DNA from: Paraburkholderia sp. Tr-20389
GTDB lineage: Bacteria; Pseudomonadota; Gammaproteobacteria; Burkholderiales; Burkholderiaceae
Length of the DNA stretch: 64,000 bases
Assembly: GCF_017104565.1 (NCBI RefSeq)
Contig: NZ_JAAGPD010000020.1
Location: forward strand, 94,972 to 158,971
Reading direction: 5' to 3'
The notes beneath the pieces are model-generated. The model saw nothing but the letters and a program-made list of their open reading frames with translations. It ran no database searches and was not told the origin of the DNA. Shown here piece after piece: positions 16,013-23,929 of this stretch. The position numbers and the translations under genes were made by a program. Within the stretch, counting starts at the first letter, position 1, and each line of letters opens with the position of its first letter.

Positions 16013-17323
16013 ATGAGCACCATCAATGGGATCACCGATCTTCATCGCCATAGAGCAGAATCAAAGCTCGCCTACAGAACCGATGACGCGGTTCTCGGCT
16101 GCCGGGCTGGAGTAATCGACGGTTCACTGGTACGCGCATTTGAAGATCTCGATCGCAAATCGATGAGAGCATTCCGACTGGCGCGCCTGCGTGAGCAACT
16201 GCGTTCTCACGACTACGCCGGCATGCTGCTATGCGATCCGCTGAACATTCGCTACGCAACCGACACCAACAATCTCGGGCTGTGGGTCATGCATTCGCCG
16301 AGTCGCTATGTATTCGTCGCGACGGATGGGCCCGTGATCCTGTTCGACTTCACCAGCAGCCGGCACAACAGCGAAGGCATCGAGACAATCGACGAAATCC
16401 GTCCCGCCACGCCGTGGATCTATTTCCTTGCGGGTCCGCGCGTCGAAGAGAAGGCGGAGTTGTGGGCAAAAGAGATCGCGGATATCGTCCGCACCTATGG
16501 TTCCGGCAATCGCCGGCTGGCTGTCGACCGTTGTGATCCCTGGGGTGCCGAACGGCTCAAGCGTAACGGAATCGAATTGTTCGATGCGCAGCCTTTGACG
16601 GAGCAGGCTCGCGTCATCAAGGGGCCGCAAGAGATCGAACAGCATCGGATATCGATGGGCGTGTGCGACCTGGGCATCGCAAGAATGCGCGAGGCTCTCA
16701 CGCCGGGCATCACGGAAAATCAGCTGTGGAGCGTCTTTCACGCGACCAACATCGCACACGGCGGCGAGTACGCGGAGTCCCGGTTGCTCACTTCCGGCGA
16801 GCGAACCAACCCATGGTTTCAGGACACATCGAATCGCATCATCGAGGCCGGCGATATGGTCGCGTTCGACACGGATATGGTCGGGCCAGGCGGATCGCTC
16901 TCGGATATCTCACGTAGCTTCGTCTGTCCGGGTAAGGCGGCAACTGGACATCAGCGAGATCTTTTCGGTTTTGCGGCGGATCAGATCGCGCACAACGTCA
17001 GTTTGCTGAAGGCAGGGCTGTCGTTCCGCGAGTTTGCCGAGCATTGCTGGCCCGTACCCGATCAATACGTGCACAACCGCTACATGATGATGCTGCACGG
17101 TGTTGGACTCGTCGACGAATATCCGAGCGTTGCGTATGCGGTGGATTTCGATGCCTGGGGATACGACGGCGTGTTCCAGGAGAACATGGTCGTCTCGGTT
17201 GAAAGCTATATCGGCGAACACGGCGGGAAAGAGGGCGTCAAGCTGGAAGAGCAGGTGTTGATCACCGCGACGGGTGCCGTCGTGCTTTCGAGCTGTCCGC
17301 TTCTGAACGATCTGAATGCTTGA
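16013..17323 (+). CDS. M24 metallopeptidase-fold protein, DddP-like (copy 1)
   Basis: A 436-residue pita-bread protein. The metal ligands of the fold are all present: FDTDMVG and SDISRSF give three Asp, MMLHGVGLVDEYP gives His, VVSVESYIGE and KLEEQVLIT give two Glu. The first domain carries DPLNIRYATDTNNLGLWVMH. This combination, including an Asp six residues after the ligand His, matches my recollection of the DMSP lyase DddP better than creatinase, prolidase or ectoine hydrolase. DddP cleaves DMSP to acrylate and dimethyl sulfide. Activity here is inferred. It starts an operon-like run with the cyclodeaminase 28 bases later. A close paralogue lies at 55617. Confidence 0.75.
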   Translation: MSTINGITDLHRHRAESKLAYRTDDAVLGCRAGVIDGSLVRAFEDLDRKSMRAFRLARLREQLRSHDYAGMLLCDPLNIRYATDTNNLGLWVMHSPSRYVFVATDGPVILFDFTSSRHNSEGIETIDEIRPATPWIYFLAGPRVEEKAELWAKEIADIVRTYGSGNRRLAVDRCDPWGAERLKRNGIELFDAQPLTEQARVIKGPQEIEQHRISMGVCDLGIARMREALTPGITENQLWSVFHATNIAHGGEYAESRLLTSGERTNPWFQDTSNRIIEAGDMVAFDTDMVGPGGSLSDISRSFVCPGKAATGHQRDLFGFAADQIAHNVSLLKAGLSFREFAEHCWPVPDQYVHNRYMMMLHGVGLVDEYPSVAYAVDFDAWGYDGVFQENMVVSVESYIGEHGGKEGVKLEEQVLITATGAVVLSSCPLLNDLNA

Positions 17324-17351
17324 GTCTGCAAGATAAACAGGTGCCGATTCG

Positions 17352-18356
17352 ATGCACGCAAGCAAACTTCCGCTGTTGATCGACTCTGATGCCGTTCTGG
17401 GTGACATCCCGCCGGAGCAGATGGTCGACGCGCTCGCGCGGGGACATCTTCAGCAATACGTCTCCGCGGCGCGAGTCCATTCCCGGATAGGCCGGACATC
17501 GAGGCCGGACGCGGAAGTGCTCGTATGGGTCGCATCGCGGGAAGACGGCGGATTGGGTATGAAGTTCGTGACGCTCTCGCGTGACAACAAGGATCGATCG
17601 GAAAGTACCGCGGACACGATTCATTCGGCGATCCTGCTGTGCGATGCCGACGATGCAAGTATCAAGTGCTTTATCGTGGGCAACAGCTTCACGCGATACA
17701 AAACAGCGGCGGATTCGGCACTCGCGGCGCGATTCCTCGCGCCGCGAGAACCTCGACGCTTACTGATGATCGGTGCGGGCTCGCAAGCGCCCATTCATCT
17801 GAAAGTCATGTGCGCGGAGTTTCCGTCGCTTGAGCGAATTGAAGTGTGGAACCGCAATGCGGATCGCGCGGCAAAGGTCGTCGAGCGATCTGAGTTTTCT
17901 GGGGATACGCGGGTATCCAGAGCACTGGAGCAGAGCGTACGCGAAGCGGACATCGTCATCTGCACGACAAGCTCGACGATGCCCATATTCAAGGGGGAAT
18001 GGCTGAAACCCGGCACACATGTAGATCTGGTAGGTGGCTATACGCCACAGATGCGCGAGGCCGACGACGCGGCTGTGCTCAAGGCGAGCGTCTATGTCGA
18101 TCACCGAGCGCTCGTGATGGAAAACTGCGGCGACATCGTGCAACCGCTGGAAACCGGTGTGATCGACGCATCGCACGTTCGCGGAGATCTGTTCGATCTT
18201 TGCGCAAAGACAGTGGAGGGACGCCGAAGCGATCACGAGATCACGCTGTTCAAGAACGGCGGCGGTGGTCATCTCGATCTGATGTTCGCCGAATGGCTGT
18301 TTGCGAACCAGCGGCCGGACGAACAACGATTGGTCGAAGCACCAACGCGAGGATGA
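17352..18356 (+). CDS. Ornithine cyclodeaminase/mu-crystallin family protein
   Basis: A 334-residue Rossmann protein. LLMIGAGSQAPIHLKVM around residue 137 is the NAD site, with the GAGxQA pattern of the family, followed by RIEVWNRNADRA and ADIVICTTSSTMPIF. Members convert ornithine to proline, reduce ketimines, or make opine-like metabolites. It follows the DddP-like gene by 28 bases and shares its last bases with the MarR gene, so all three are probably one transcript. In ectoine-utilising bacteria an M24 enzyme and a cyclodeaminase homologue also sit together with a polar amino acid ABC transporter, but the other ectoine genes are missing here. Confidence 0.82.
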   Translation: MHASKLPLLIDSDAVLGDIPPEQMVDALARGHLQQYVSAARVHSRIGRTSRPDAEVLVWVASREDGGLGMKFVTLSRDNKDRSESTADTIHSAILLCDADDASIKCFIVGNSFTRYKTAADSALAARFLAPREPRRLLMIGAGSQAPIHLKVMCAEFPSLERIEVWNRNADRAAKVVERSEFSGDTRVSRALEQSVREADIVICTTSSTMPIFKGEWLKPGTHVDLVGGYTPQMREADDAAVLKASVYVDHRALVMENCGDIVQPLETGVIDASHVRGDLFDLCAKTVEGRRSDHEITLFKNGGGGHLDLMFAEWLFANQRPDEQRLVEAPTRG

Positions 18357-18892
18357 AACGCGATATGGAATTGAGCATGAGAAGCGCGAGCCAGGCCGAC
18401 AAACGCGCGGATGCCGATGGTGACGCCGTGTCGCTCGCCGACGATGTATTCGACAAGGTCGTCATAAGGGGCCCGCTGAGCGACATGTGGCGCCTGACGT
18501 TGTGGGCGAACTGCTACTGCGAACCCATTTTCGCAGCGATGGCGCAGGAGTTCGACGTTGGGCGAGATGAGTTCAATGTACTGAGTTGCCTGGCATCTTA
18601 TGGATCGATGGTTGCGAAAAACATTTGCGATGTGACGGGCCGCCCGAAGAACAGTATCAGCCGCGCCGTGAACAGTCTGATTACACGCAAGATGATCAGG
18701 CGGAAGACCAATGCTCACGATCGCCGCGAGAGTCTGCTGATGCTCAACGATAGCGGACGGCGCCTCTACGAGAAGGTGTTGCCGGTTGCCGTCGATCGCC
18801 AGACGCTGATGCTCAGGGTGCTGAACACTCAGGAGAGAGCCATGCTGGACAGCATCCTCAACAAGATGATGAGTACGCGGCACGAGTGGTGA
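18353..18892 (+). CDS. MarR-family regulator
   Basis: A 179-residue winged-helix regulator. The ATG at 18353 overlaps the upstream TGA as ATGA, indicating translational coupling. MAQEFDVGRDEFNVLSCLAS, VAKNICDVTGRPKNSISRAV and the wing RKTNAHDRRESLLMLNDSGR near residue 115 are the MarR pattern with the conserved DxR wing. The N-terminal 40 residues are poorly conserved, and ATG codons at 18365 or 18377 could also serve. It may act at the CCACGTGG palindrome before the operon. Confidence 0.82.
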   Translation: MKRDMELSMRSASQADKRADADGDAVSLADDVFDKVVIRGPLSDMWRLTLWANCYCEPIFAAMAQEFDVGRDEFNVLSCLASYGSMVAKNICDVTGRPKNSISRAVNSLITRKMIRRKTNAHDRRESLLMLNDSGRRLYEKVLPVAVDRQTLMLRVLNTQERAMLDSILNKMMSTRHEW

Positions 18893-18970
18893 ATTCGGCC
18901 GTGTGTTAATCCGGTGTTCGGGAATATTTCGACCAGCTCAGAGTCTGGAAGTCGTTGACGGAGAGAGTTC

Positions 18971-19783
18971 ATGAACAGCATTACATCGCCCTGGCTCGAA
19001 TCAGGACCGGCACCGGAATGTGCGTCGAGATCCGATGCGCCGATTCTGTGCGTGGATGGCGTCGGTAAGATGTTCGGGGCGCATAGAGTGCTCGAAGACG
19101 TCAGTTTCCAGATGCGAACGGGCGAAGTGATTGCCATCATCGGCCCGAGCGGATCCGGCAAAAGCACGCTGCTGCGCTGTATCAATCAACTGGAACCGCC
19201 CACGGAGGGGCGCGTCACGATCGACGATATGACGATCGAAGCGGGTCACGCACCGTCCCGTCGCGAACTCGTGACGTTACGTCGACGTATCGGAATGGTT
19301 TTCCAGTCGTTCAATCTCTTTCCGCATCTGTCCGTGCTGCGGAACGTCAGCCTCGCGCAGGAACGCACGATGGGCCGCAGTCGCAAGGAGGCCGACGAGC
19401 GGTCGCTCGAATTGCTGGAGAGGGTCGGGCTCGCCAACAAGGCGTCGCAGTATCCCGCGCGGTGCTCAGGCGGTCAGCAGCAACGCATTGCCATCGCGCG
19501 TGCGTTGGCGCTCGAGCCGGAAATCATGCTGTTCGACGAGCCTACGTCTGCACTCGACCCGGAACTCGGGCTCGAAGTACTGACCGTGATGAAAGAACTC
19601 GCGACGTCTGGCATGACGATGATCGTCGTGACTCACGAAATGCACTTTGCAGAAAGCGTGTCCGACCGGGTCATCATCATGGCCGACGGCCGCATTCTCG
19701 AACAGGGCGACAGTGAAGAGGTGATGCGACGTCCCAAGACCGAGCGAGCCGCCAAATTCCTCAGTGCAGTGAGGGACAGGTAA
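18971..19783 (+). CDS. Polar amino acid ABC transporter ATP-binding protein
   Basis: A 270-residue ATPase of the GlnQ/HisP type, driving import at the inner membrane. Walker A is GPSGSGKST, the Q-loop is MVFQSFNLFPH, the signature is CSGGQQQRIA (Cys for the usual Leu), Walker B is IMLFDEPTSALDPE and the switch His is in VVTHEMHFA. The first gene of four in one transporter operon; its stop touches the following permease start. The 32-residue N-terminal extension before the core is slightly long. Confidence 0.92.
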   Translation: MNSITSPWLESGPAPECASRSDAPILCVDGVGKMFGAHRVLEDVSFQMRTGEVIAIIGPSGSGKSTLLRCINQLEPPTEGRVTIDDMTIEAGHAPSRRELVTLRRRIGMVFQSFNLFPHLSVLRNVSLAQERTMGRSRKEADERSLELLERVGLANKASQYPARCSGGQQQRIAIARALALEPEIMLFDEPTSALDPELGLEVLTVMKELATSGMTMIVVTHEMHFAESVSDRVIIMADGRILEQGDSEEVMRRPKTERAAKFLSAVRDR

Positions 19784-20425
19784 ATGATGATCGACCTCTC
19801 CGCAATTCTGAAAGGCGTCCCCTGGACCGTTGCGTTGACCATCGCAACTTTTACGCTCGGGTCGATTCTCGGCCTGCCGCTGTGCGCAATGCGCCTTTCG
19901 AGAAATTTCATCCTTCGTGGCGTCGCAACGGGGATCGTGGTGGTGTGCCGCTCGATCCCGCCCATCGTGTGGCTGTTCTTCGTGTTCTTCGGCATCGGCA
20001 ACGACCTGCTTGCGATGAGCCCGTTCGTCGCTGCGGCTGTCGGACTTGGCATCGTGACGGCGGCCAATATGTCGGAGATCTATCGCGGCGCGCTCACGGC
20101 AATTCATCCCGGGCAATACGAGGCAGCGAAGGTGCTCAACCTGACTCGTGTCCAGCAATTCCGCGACGTCGTGTTTCCGCAGTTGGTCCGGATCGCGTTA
20201 CCGACAGCTGCGACGTATCTGATCGGGCTTCTTAAGGACTCGGCGGTCGCGTCGACGATCGGTGTCACCGAACTGGCATTCCAGGCTTATCACGTTTCCC
20301 AGGCGACCTTCCGTGGGCTGAGCGTCTATGGTTCCGCGGCCTTGCTTTACATCGCGTTGAGTATTCCCGTCGCGTGGGCTTCGCGGTGGGCCGACGTTCA
20401 CCTTCGTTCGCGGGTGTCACGATGA
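19784..20425 (+). CDS. Amino acid ABC transporter permease 1
   Basis: A 213-residue inner membrane permease of the HisM/GlnP family with about five helices. The cytoplasmic coupling loop reads GQYEAAKVLNLTRVQQFRDV followed by VFPQ, the EAA motif that contacts the ATPase. It begins immediately after the ATPase stop (TAA ATG ATG), so translation is coupled. Paired with the second permease to form a heterodimeric channel. Confidence 0.9.
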   Translation: MMIDLSAILKGVPWTVALTIATFTLGSILGLPLCAMRLSRNFILRGVATGIVVVCRSIPPIVWLFFVFFGIGNDLLAMSPFVAAAVGLGIVTAANMSEIYRGALTAIHPGQYEAAKVLNLTRVQQFRDVVFPQLVRIALPTAATYLIGLLKDSAVASTIGVTELAFQAYHVSQATFRGLSVYGSAALLYIALSIPVAWASRWADVHLRSRVSR

Positions 20426-21084
20426 ACAATCTGCTCGAACAATGGAAAGGCTGGTTACCCGATCTTCTGGACGGTTATCGGATTTCACTGGAGGTGACGG
20501 CAGTCACGCTGGCGGTCGGCATTCCGTTGGGGCTGGCACTCGCATTGATGGTGTCAGCACGATCGCGTCCGATCCGTACCTTCGCGCTGATCTTCGTTGA
20601 AATAGGGCGCGGTGCGCCTGCGCTGATCCTGCTGCAGTTCTGCTATTTCGGGCTGCCCGCGGCGGGCTTGACACTGTCTTCGTTTGCGTCCGCCTGCGTC
20701 GCGCTGGCATGCTGCACGGGTGCCTATACAAGCGAGATGATTCGCGCGGGCTTCGAGGCGGTGCCGTATGGCCAGAAAGAGGCGGCGCTCGTTATCGGCC
20801 TGAACGGCGTGGACGCGTTGCGCTTCGTCATCATTCCGCAAGGCATGCGCGTTGCCCTGCCATCGCTGCTTGGCTTCTCCATCATGATGCTTCAGGCGAC
20901 CTCGCTGTGCTTCACGATTGCGCTGCCGGAACTGGTGAGCCGCGCTTCGAATATCGGCTCGTCGACATTCGAGTACATGCCCGTATTGATACTGGCCGGT
21001 TTGCTGTTTGCCGTCATTTGCGTTCCATCGACGTTCGCTGTGTCGGCGCTGGAACGCAGGTTGGGACGCCACGCGGTTCGATAG
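20422..21084 (+). CDS. Amino acid ABC transporter permease 2
   Basis: A 220-residue HisQ/GlnP-type permease. The ATG at 20422 overlaps the preceding stop as ATGA; an upstream in-frame start at 20374 would overlap the first permease by 50 bases and is less likely. The coupling loop is YGQKEAALVIGLNGVDALRF followed by VIIPQ. Five hydrophobic segments are visible. It forms the transporter with the genes at 18971, 19784 and 21144. Confidence 0.9.
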   Translation: MNNLLEQWKGWLPDLLDGYRISLEVTAVTLAVGIPLGLALALMVSARSRPIRTFALIFVEIGRGAPALILLQFCYFGLPAAGLTLSSFASACVALACCTGAYTSEMIRAGFEAVPYGQKEAALVIGLNGVDALRFVIIPQGMRVALPSLLGFSIMMLQATSLCFTIALPELVSRASNIGSSTFEYMPVLILAGLLFAVICVPSTFAVSALERRLGRHAVR

Positions 21085-21143
21085 TGCGTCGATATTTCCA
21101 CGCTCCAAAGCGCCACCCTGTGTATGTCACGTGAGGATAGACC

Positions 21144-21983
21144 ATGAATGCTTTGTTGAAACGTCTTGCCGTGCTTGGCTGTTCCGTTTCCCTGCTCGGC
21201 TTTGGCGCCGCTGCACATGCTGCGGGAAGTTGCACGCCCGCGCACAAGTTCTCGACGATCAAACCGGGCACACTTTCCGTCGCAACATGGGACTTCCCGC
21301 CGTATTCCATTCCTGTGAGTGGGAGCGAAGTCAACGGGGTCGACGGTGCGATCCTCAGGCTGATTGCGGCCAAAGAGTGTCTGACGCTCTCTTTCGCGAA
21401 CGTCGATGCAGCGGCGGTGATTCAATCGGTGGTGTCCGGGAAAGCCGACATCGCGATGGGTGACTGGTATCGCACCGCCGACCGGGCGAAGGTACTCGGA
21501 TTGAGTGCGCCGATGTACCTAGATCAGATGGGTGTCATTTCGGGTCAGGGAAGCGACACGATCAACGGTATGCAGGGAAAGCGGGTCGGTGCCGTCGCGG
21601 GATACCTGTGGACGGGCGATTTGCAGAAGGTCTTCGGAACCAGTCTGACCATCTATCCGAATCCGGTTGCAATGGCACAAGATCTGTCAGCGGGGCGCAT
21701 CGACGTCGGCACGGATAGCTATGCCGTCGCCGTCTACGATCAAAAGAAGGGCGGTTACAAGGCAATGAAAATCGATGTCGTCAAACCTGACAAGCGAGTG
21801 CCTGCGACGATTCAGCCTGGGCAGACGGCCTTCCCGTACACCAAGTCGAATCAGGCGCTTGGAGATGCGCTTTCGGCCGATATCGAGGCACTGCATCAGT
21901 CCGGCGATATTGCGCGCATCCTTAAAGAACACGGGCTGGATCCGAACGCCGAAAAGGTCGGCACACCGCGACTGGTGCAGTGA
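21144..21983 (+). CDS. Amino acid ABC transporter substrate-binding protein
   Basis: A 279-residue periplasmic protein of the type II (SBP_bac_3) class. The signal peptide runs to about AAHAAGS near residue 27. Mature motifs are SVATWDFPPYSIP, GKADIAMGDWYRTADRA (where polar amino acid binders usually have D...GMTIT..R) and GRIDVGTDSYAVAVY. The GDWYRT variation hints at an aromatic cage for a methylated or cyclic ligand rather than a plain amino acid; this is inference. It is last in the transporter set and overlaps the exporter gene by 4 bases. Confidence 0.88.
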   Translation: MNALLKRLAVLGCSVSLLGFGAAAHAAGSCTPAHKFSTIKPGTLSVATWDFPPYSIPVSGSEVNGVDGAILRLIAAKECLTLSFANVDAAAVIQSVVSGKADIAMGDWYRTADRAKVLGLSAPMYLDQMGVISGQGSDTINGMQGKRVGAVAGYLWTGDLQKVFGTSLTIYPNPVAMAQDLSAGRIDVGTDSYAVAVYDQKKGGYKAMKIDVVKPDKRVPATIQPGQTAFPYTKSNQALGDALSADIEALHQSGDIARILKEHGLDPNAEKVGTPRLVQ

Positions 21984-22972
21984 GAGTCCCGCTAAAGACG
22001 ATGACCGATAGCGGGCGGTTGCTTGGCAAGCCACTGTCTTCGCGAGGGCCGATCGGTTCGATGATCGGCGCGACCGGTCTTTGGGCGATCTCGTTGATTG
22101 CGCCTCTGATACTGGCCGCATTTTCTCCGACCGAGATCACGGCGGCCCGGTACTTGTGGTACGGCATCGTCTCCGCTGCGATTCTTCTCGTGCGATATCG
22201 CCATCGTCGACTCGGTGTCCGACGTTGGATACGTGCTGCGTTCTATGGCTTGTCAGGAAACGTTGCCGTCTCTATTCTCGTCAGCTTTGCGGTCCAGAAT
22301 ACGGGCGCAGAGGTCGTCATACCGATCATCGGGCTATTGCCGATCAGCATCTCCGTAGCAGGCAGCAGACATCTGCCTGTTGCAACATGGCGCCGGTTGT
22401 TGATTCCGTTCGCGTTGGTCACGGTGGGGCTGATCGTCGTGCTGACGGTGCAGTCTGGCGCGCTTGGCGGGAATGCGAAGCTAACGTGGGCGGGTACGGC
22501 GGCAGCGCTATTAACGGTGGCGCTATGGACGTGGTACGCGCTATCGAATGCGCGCTTTCTGCAGAACAATCCATCCATCACGAGCACACATTGGTCGTGT
22601 GCAGTCGGCGTTGCGACCTTGTTGTTCTGTCTGGTGATGGCTGCCGTACAGCTCTACGGTGACAATGGTGTCGTGCTCGTTAAGAACATCCGGCAGGAAT
22701 GGCCGATCTTCGCGCTGGTCACGATCAGCCTTGGCGCAGGAACCTCATGGCTCGCAACGGCGCTTTTTAATCGTGCGTCACACGAGTTGCCAATGGGACT
22801 GGTGGGTCAACTGGTCGTTCTTGAAACGCTCTTTGGAATTCTTTACATCTGCCTGTACAAACACACGATACCGCCGTTGACGCAGACAGTGGGCATGTTG
22901 CTCGCGATCGCCGGGATCTGGCTTTCCGCCAGAGTGCTATTGCGTGATGTCGAGCAGGCGAACTGCCATTAG
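21980..22972 (+). CDS. EamA/DMT-family transporter
   Basis: A 330-residue membrane protein with about ten hydrophobic segments in two EamA-like halves. The first helix region is GSMIGATGLWAISLIAPLIL with TAARYLWYG after it, and the second half ends LAIAGIWLSARVLL. Such proteins export amino acids or metabolites. A GTG at 21980 overlaps the preceding stop; an ATG at 22001 is an alternative start. Its operon position suggests efflux of a product or excess substrate of the pathway. Confidence 0.75.
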   Translation: MRVPLKTMTDSGRLLGKPLSSRGPIGSMIGATGLWAISLIAPLILAAFSPTEITAARYLWYGIVSAAILLVRYRHRRLGVRRWIRAAFYGLSGNVAVSILVSFAVQNTGAEVVIPIIGLLPISISVAGSRHLPVATWRRLLIPFALVTVGLIVVLTVQSGALGGNAKLTWAGTAAALLTVALWTWYALSNARFLQNNPSITSTHWSCAVGVATLLFCLVMAAVQLYGDNGVVLVKNIRQEWPIFALVTISLGAGTSWLATALFNRASHELPMGLVGQLVVLETLFGILYICLYKHTIPPLTQTVGMLLAIAGIWLSARVLLRDVEQANCH

Positions 22973-23490
22973 CGATCTTCGAACAAAGGCTCTTGAACGC
23001 AGTGGATAAGGATTTTCCGGCAGGAACGAGACGCGTGATTTAACGCGAAATGATCGACAAAATATGTTTATCTGGACATCGACTTGACGATATCTTGCAC
23101 CGCCGCGTGAGCTTTCTGAACGGCTTGGCGGGGTAAGCGCACGGGTCGGATACACCGTGCGGAAGCGGGAAGGGTAACGGGGGCAATTGATCGGCCATTG
23201 CGGACGTTGGAGTTCGGCCACTGCGAGGCTGCAGAGAGGCGCTTTGCCGCCGTTCGCGCCGTAGTAGCCTCGCATGTCAGGTGCTGATGCGAGTGAACGA
23301 GTACTTGCGGCCCTGCGCAGCCATACACACCCCAAACGTCCGGATGCCCGCTTTTAGAGGTACAGCGGTCATACTTACTGTCGGGTCGATTGATGACTCG
23401 AAGCCACTGCGGTCGTTGTCCCCCGATGTTGCTCCACACTTGACAAACGTCCCTTACGAGCGCCCCTGGGAAGAATGGAGGCGCCGGGAA
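22973..23490. other. Convergent gap between exporter and T6SS unit
   Basis: About 520 bases between converging genes. Several overlapping minus-strand frames (for example 23068-23439) are open but lack start signals and family resemblance. No strong hairpin with a T-run was found. Confidence 0.45.
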
Positions 23491-23925
23491 TCATTGCCAG
23501 TCGCAGCTGCCTGTGTCAGTCGCCGCGCCGGACTTCAATCCAAACGCAGTTTTCTTGCCGCTTTTCCTGTTGATATAAACCATCGACGGGACCATCGTTC
23601 CCTGACTCACCATCTGATATTCACCCGTGACCTGCTTTCCGTAGACCTCGATCCACGTCGTTGTAATTTCATCAGGCGCATTCTTGTCAAGTGTTTCCGA
23701 TGTTGATTCGGCCAGTATCAACGGAATGGTTTGCCGGGAGTTTTGATACTTGACGAACCCCCACGACAACCTACTCGACGAATCAGAATACGTCTGCAGT
23801 TCGAAATTGGTTGATTTCGCCCCGCCTGAACCAAAGCAAAACGTGTCGTGACTGATTTCCGCATGAGCGATCAAAGGAACGAAAAGCAAAGAGGCCGTAA
23901 AAATTAGTGCCTTCATAGGTGTCAT
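23491..23925 (-). CDS. Putative periplasmic immunity protein of the T6SS effector
   Basis: A 144-residue protein with a clear signal peptide, MKALIFTASLLFVPLIAHAE, giving a mature protein of about 120 residues with two Cys. ATG 23925 starts 4 bases after the effector stop; an ATG at 23916 gives the same signal peptide. I recognise no family. A small secreted protein directly after a VgrG-linked peptidoglycan hydrolase is the usual layout of an immunity protein that protects the periplasm from its own effector. That role rests on position and export signal. Confidence 0.6.
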   Translation of the reverse strand: MTPMKALIFTASLLFVPLIAHAEISHDTFCFGSGGAKSTNFELQTYSDSSSRLSWGFVKYQNSRQTIPLILAESTSETLDKNAPDEITTTWIEVYGKQVTGEYQMVSQGTMVPSMVYINRKSGKKTAFGLKSGAATDTGSCDWQ

Positions 23926-23929
23926 GGAA

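Noticed and set aside
16013-21983. Ectoine utilisation cluster (EutD/EutC with EhuABCD)
   Set aside because: M24 plus cyclodeaminase plus polar amino acid transporter fits in outline, but the M24 protein looks like DddP and EutA, EutB and EutE partners are absent. Kept only as an alternative.
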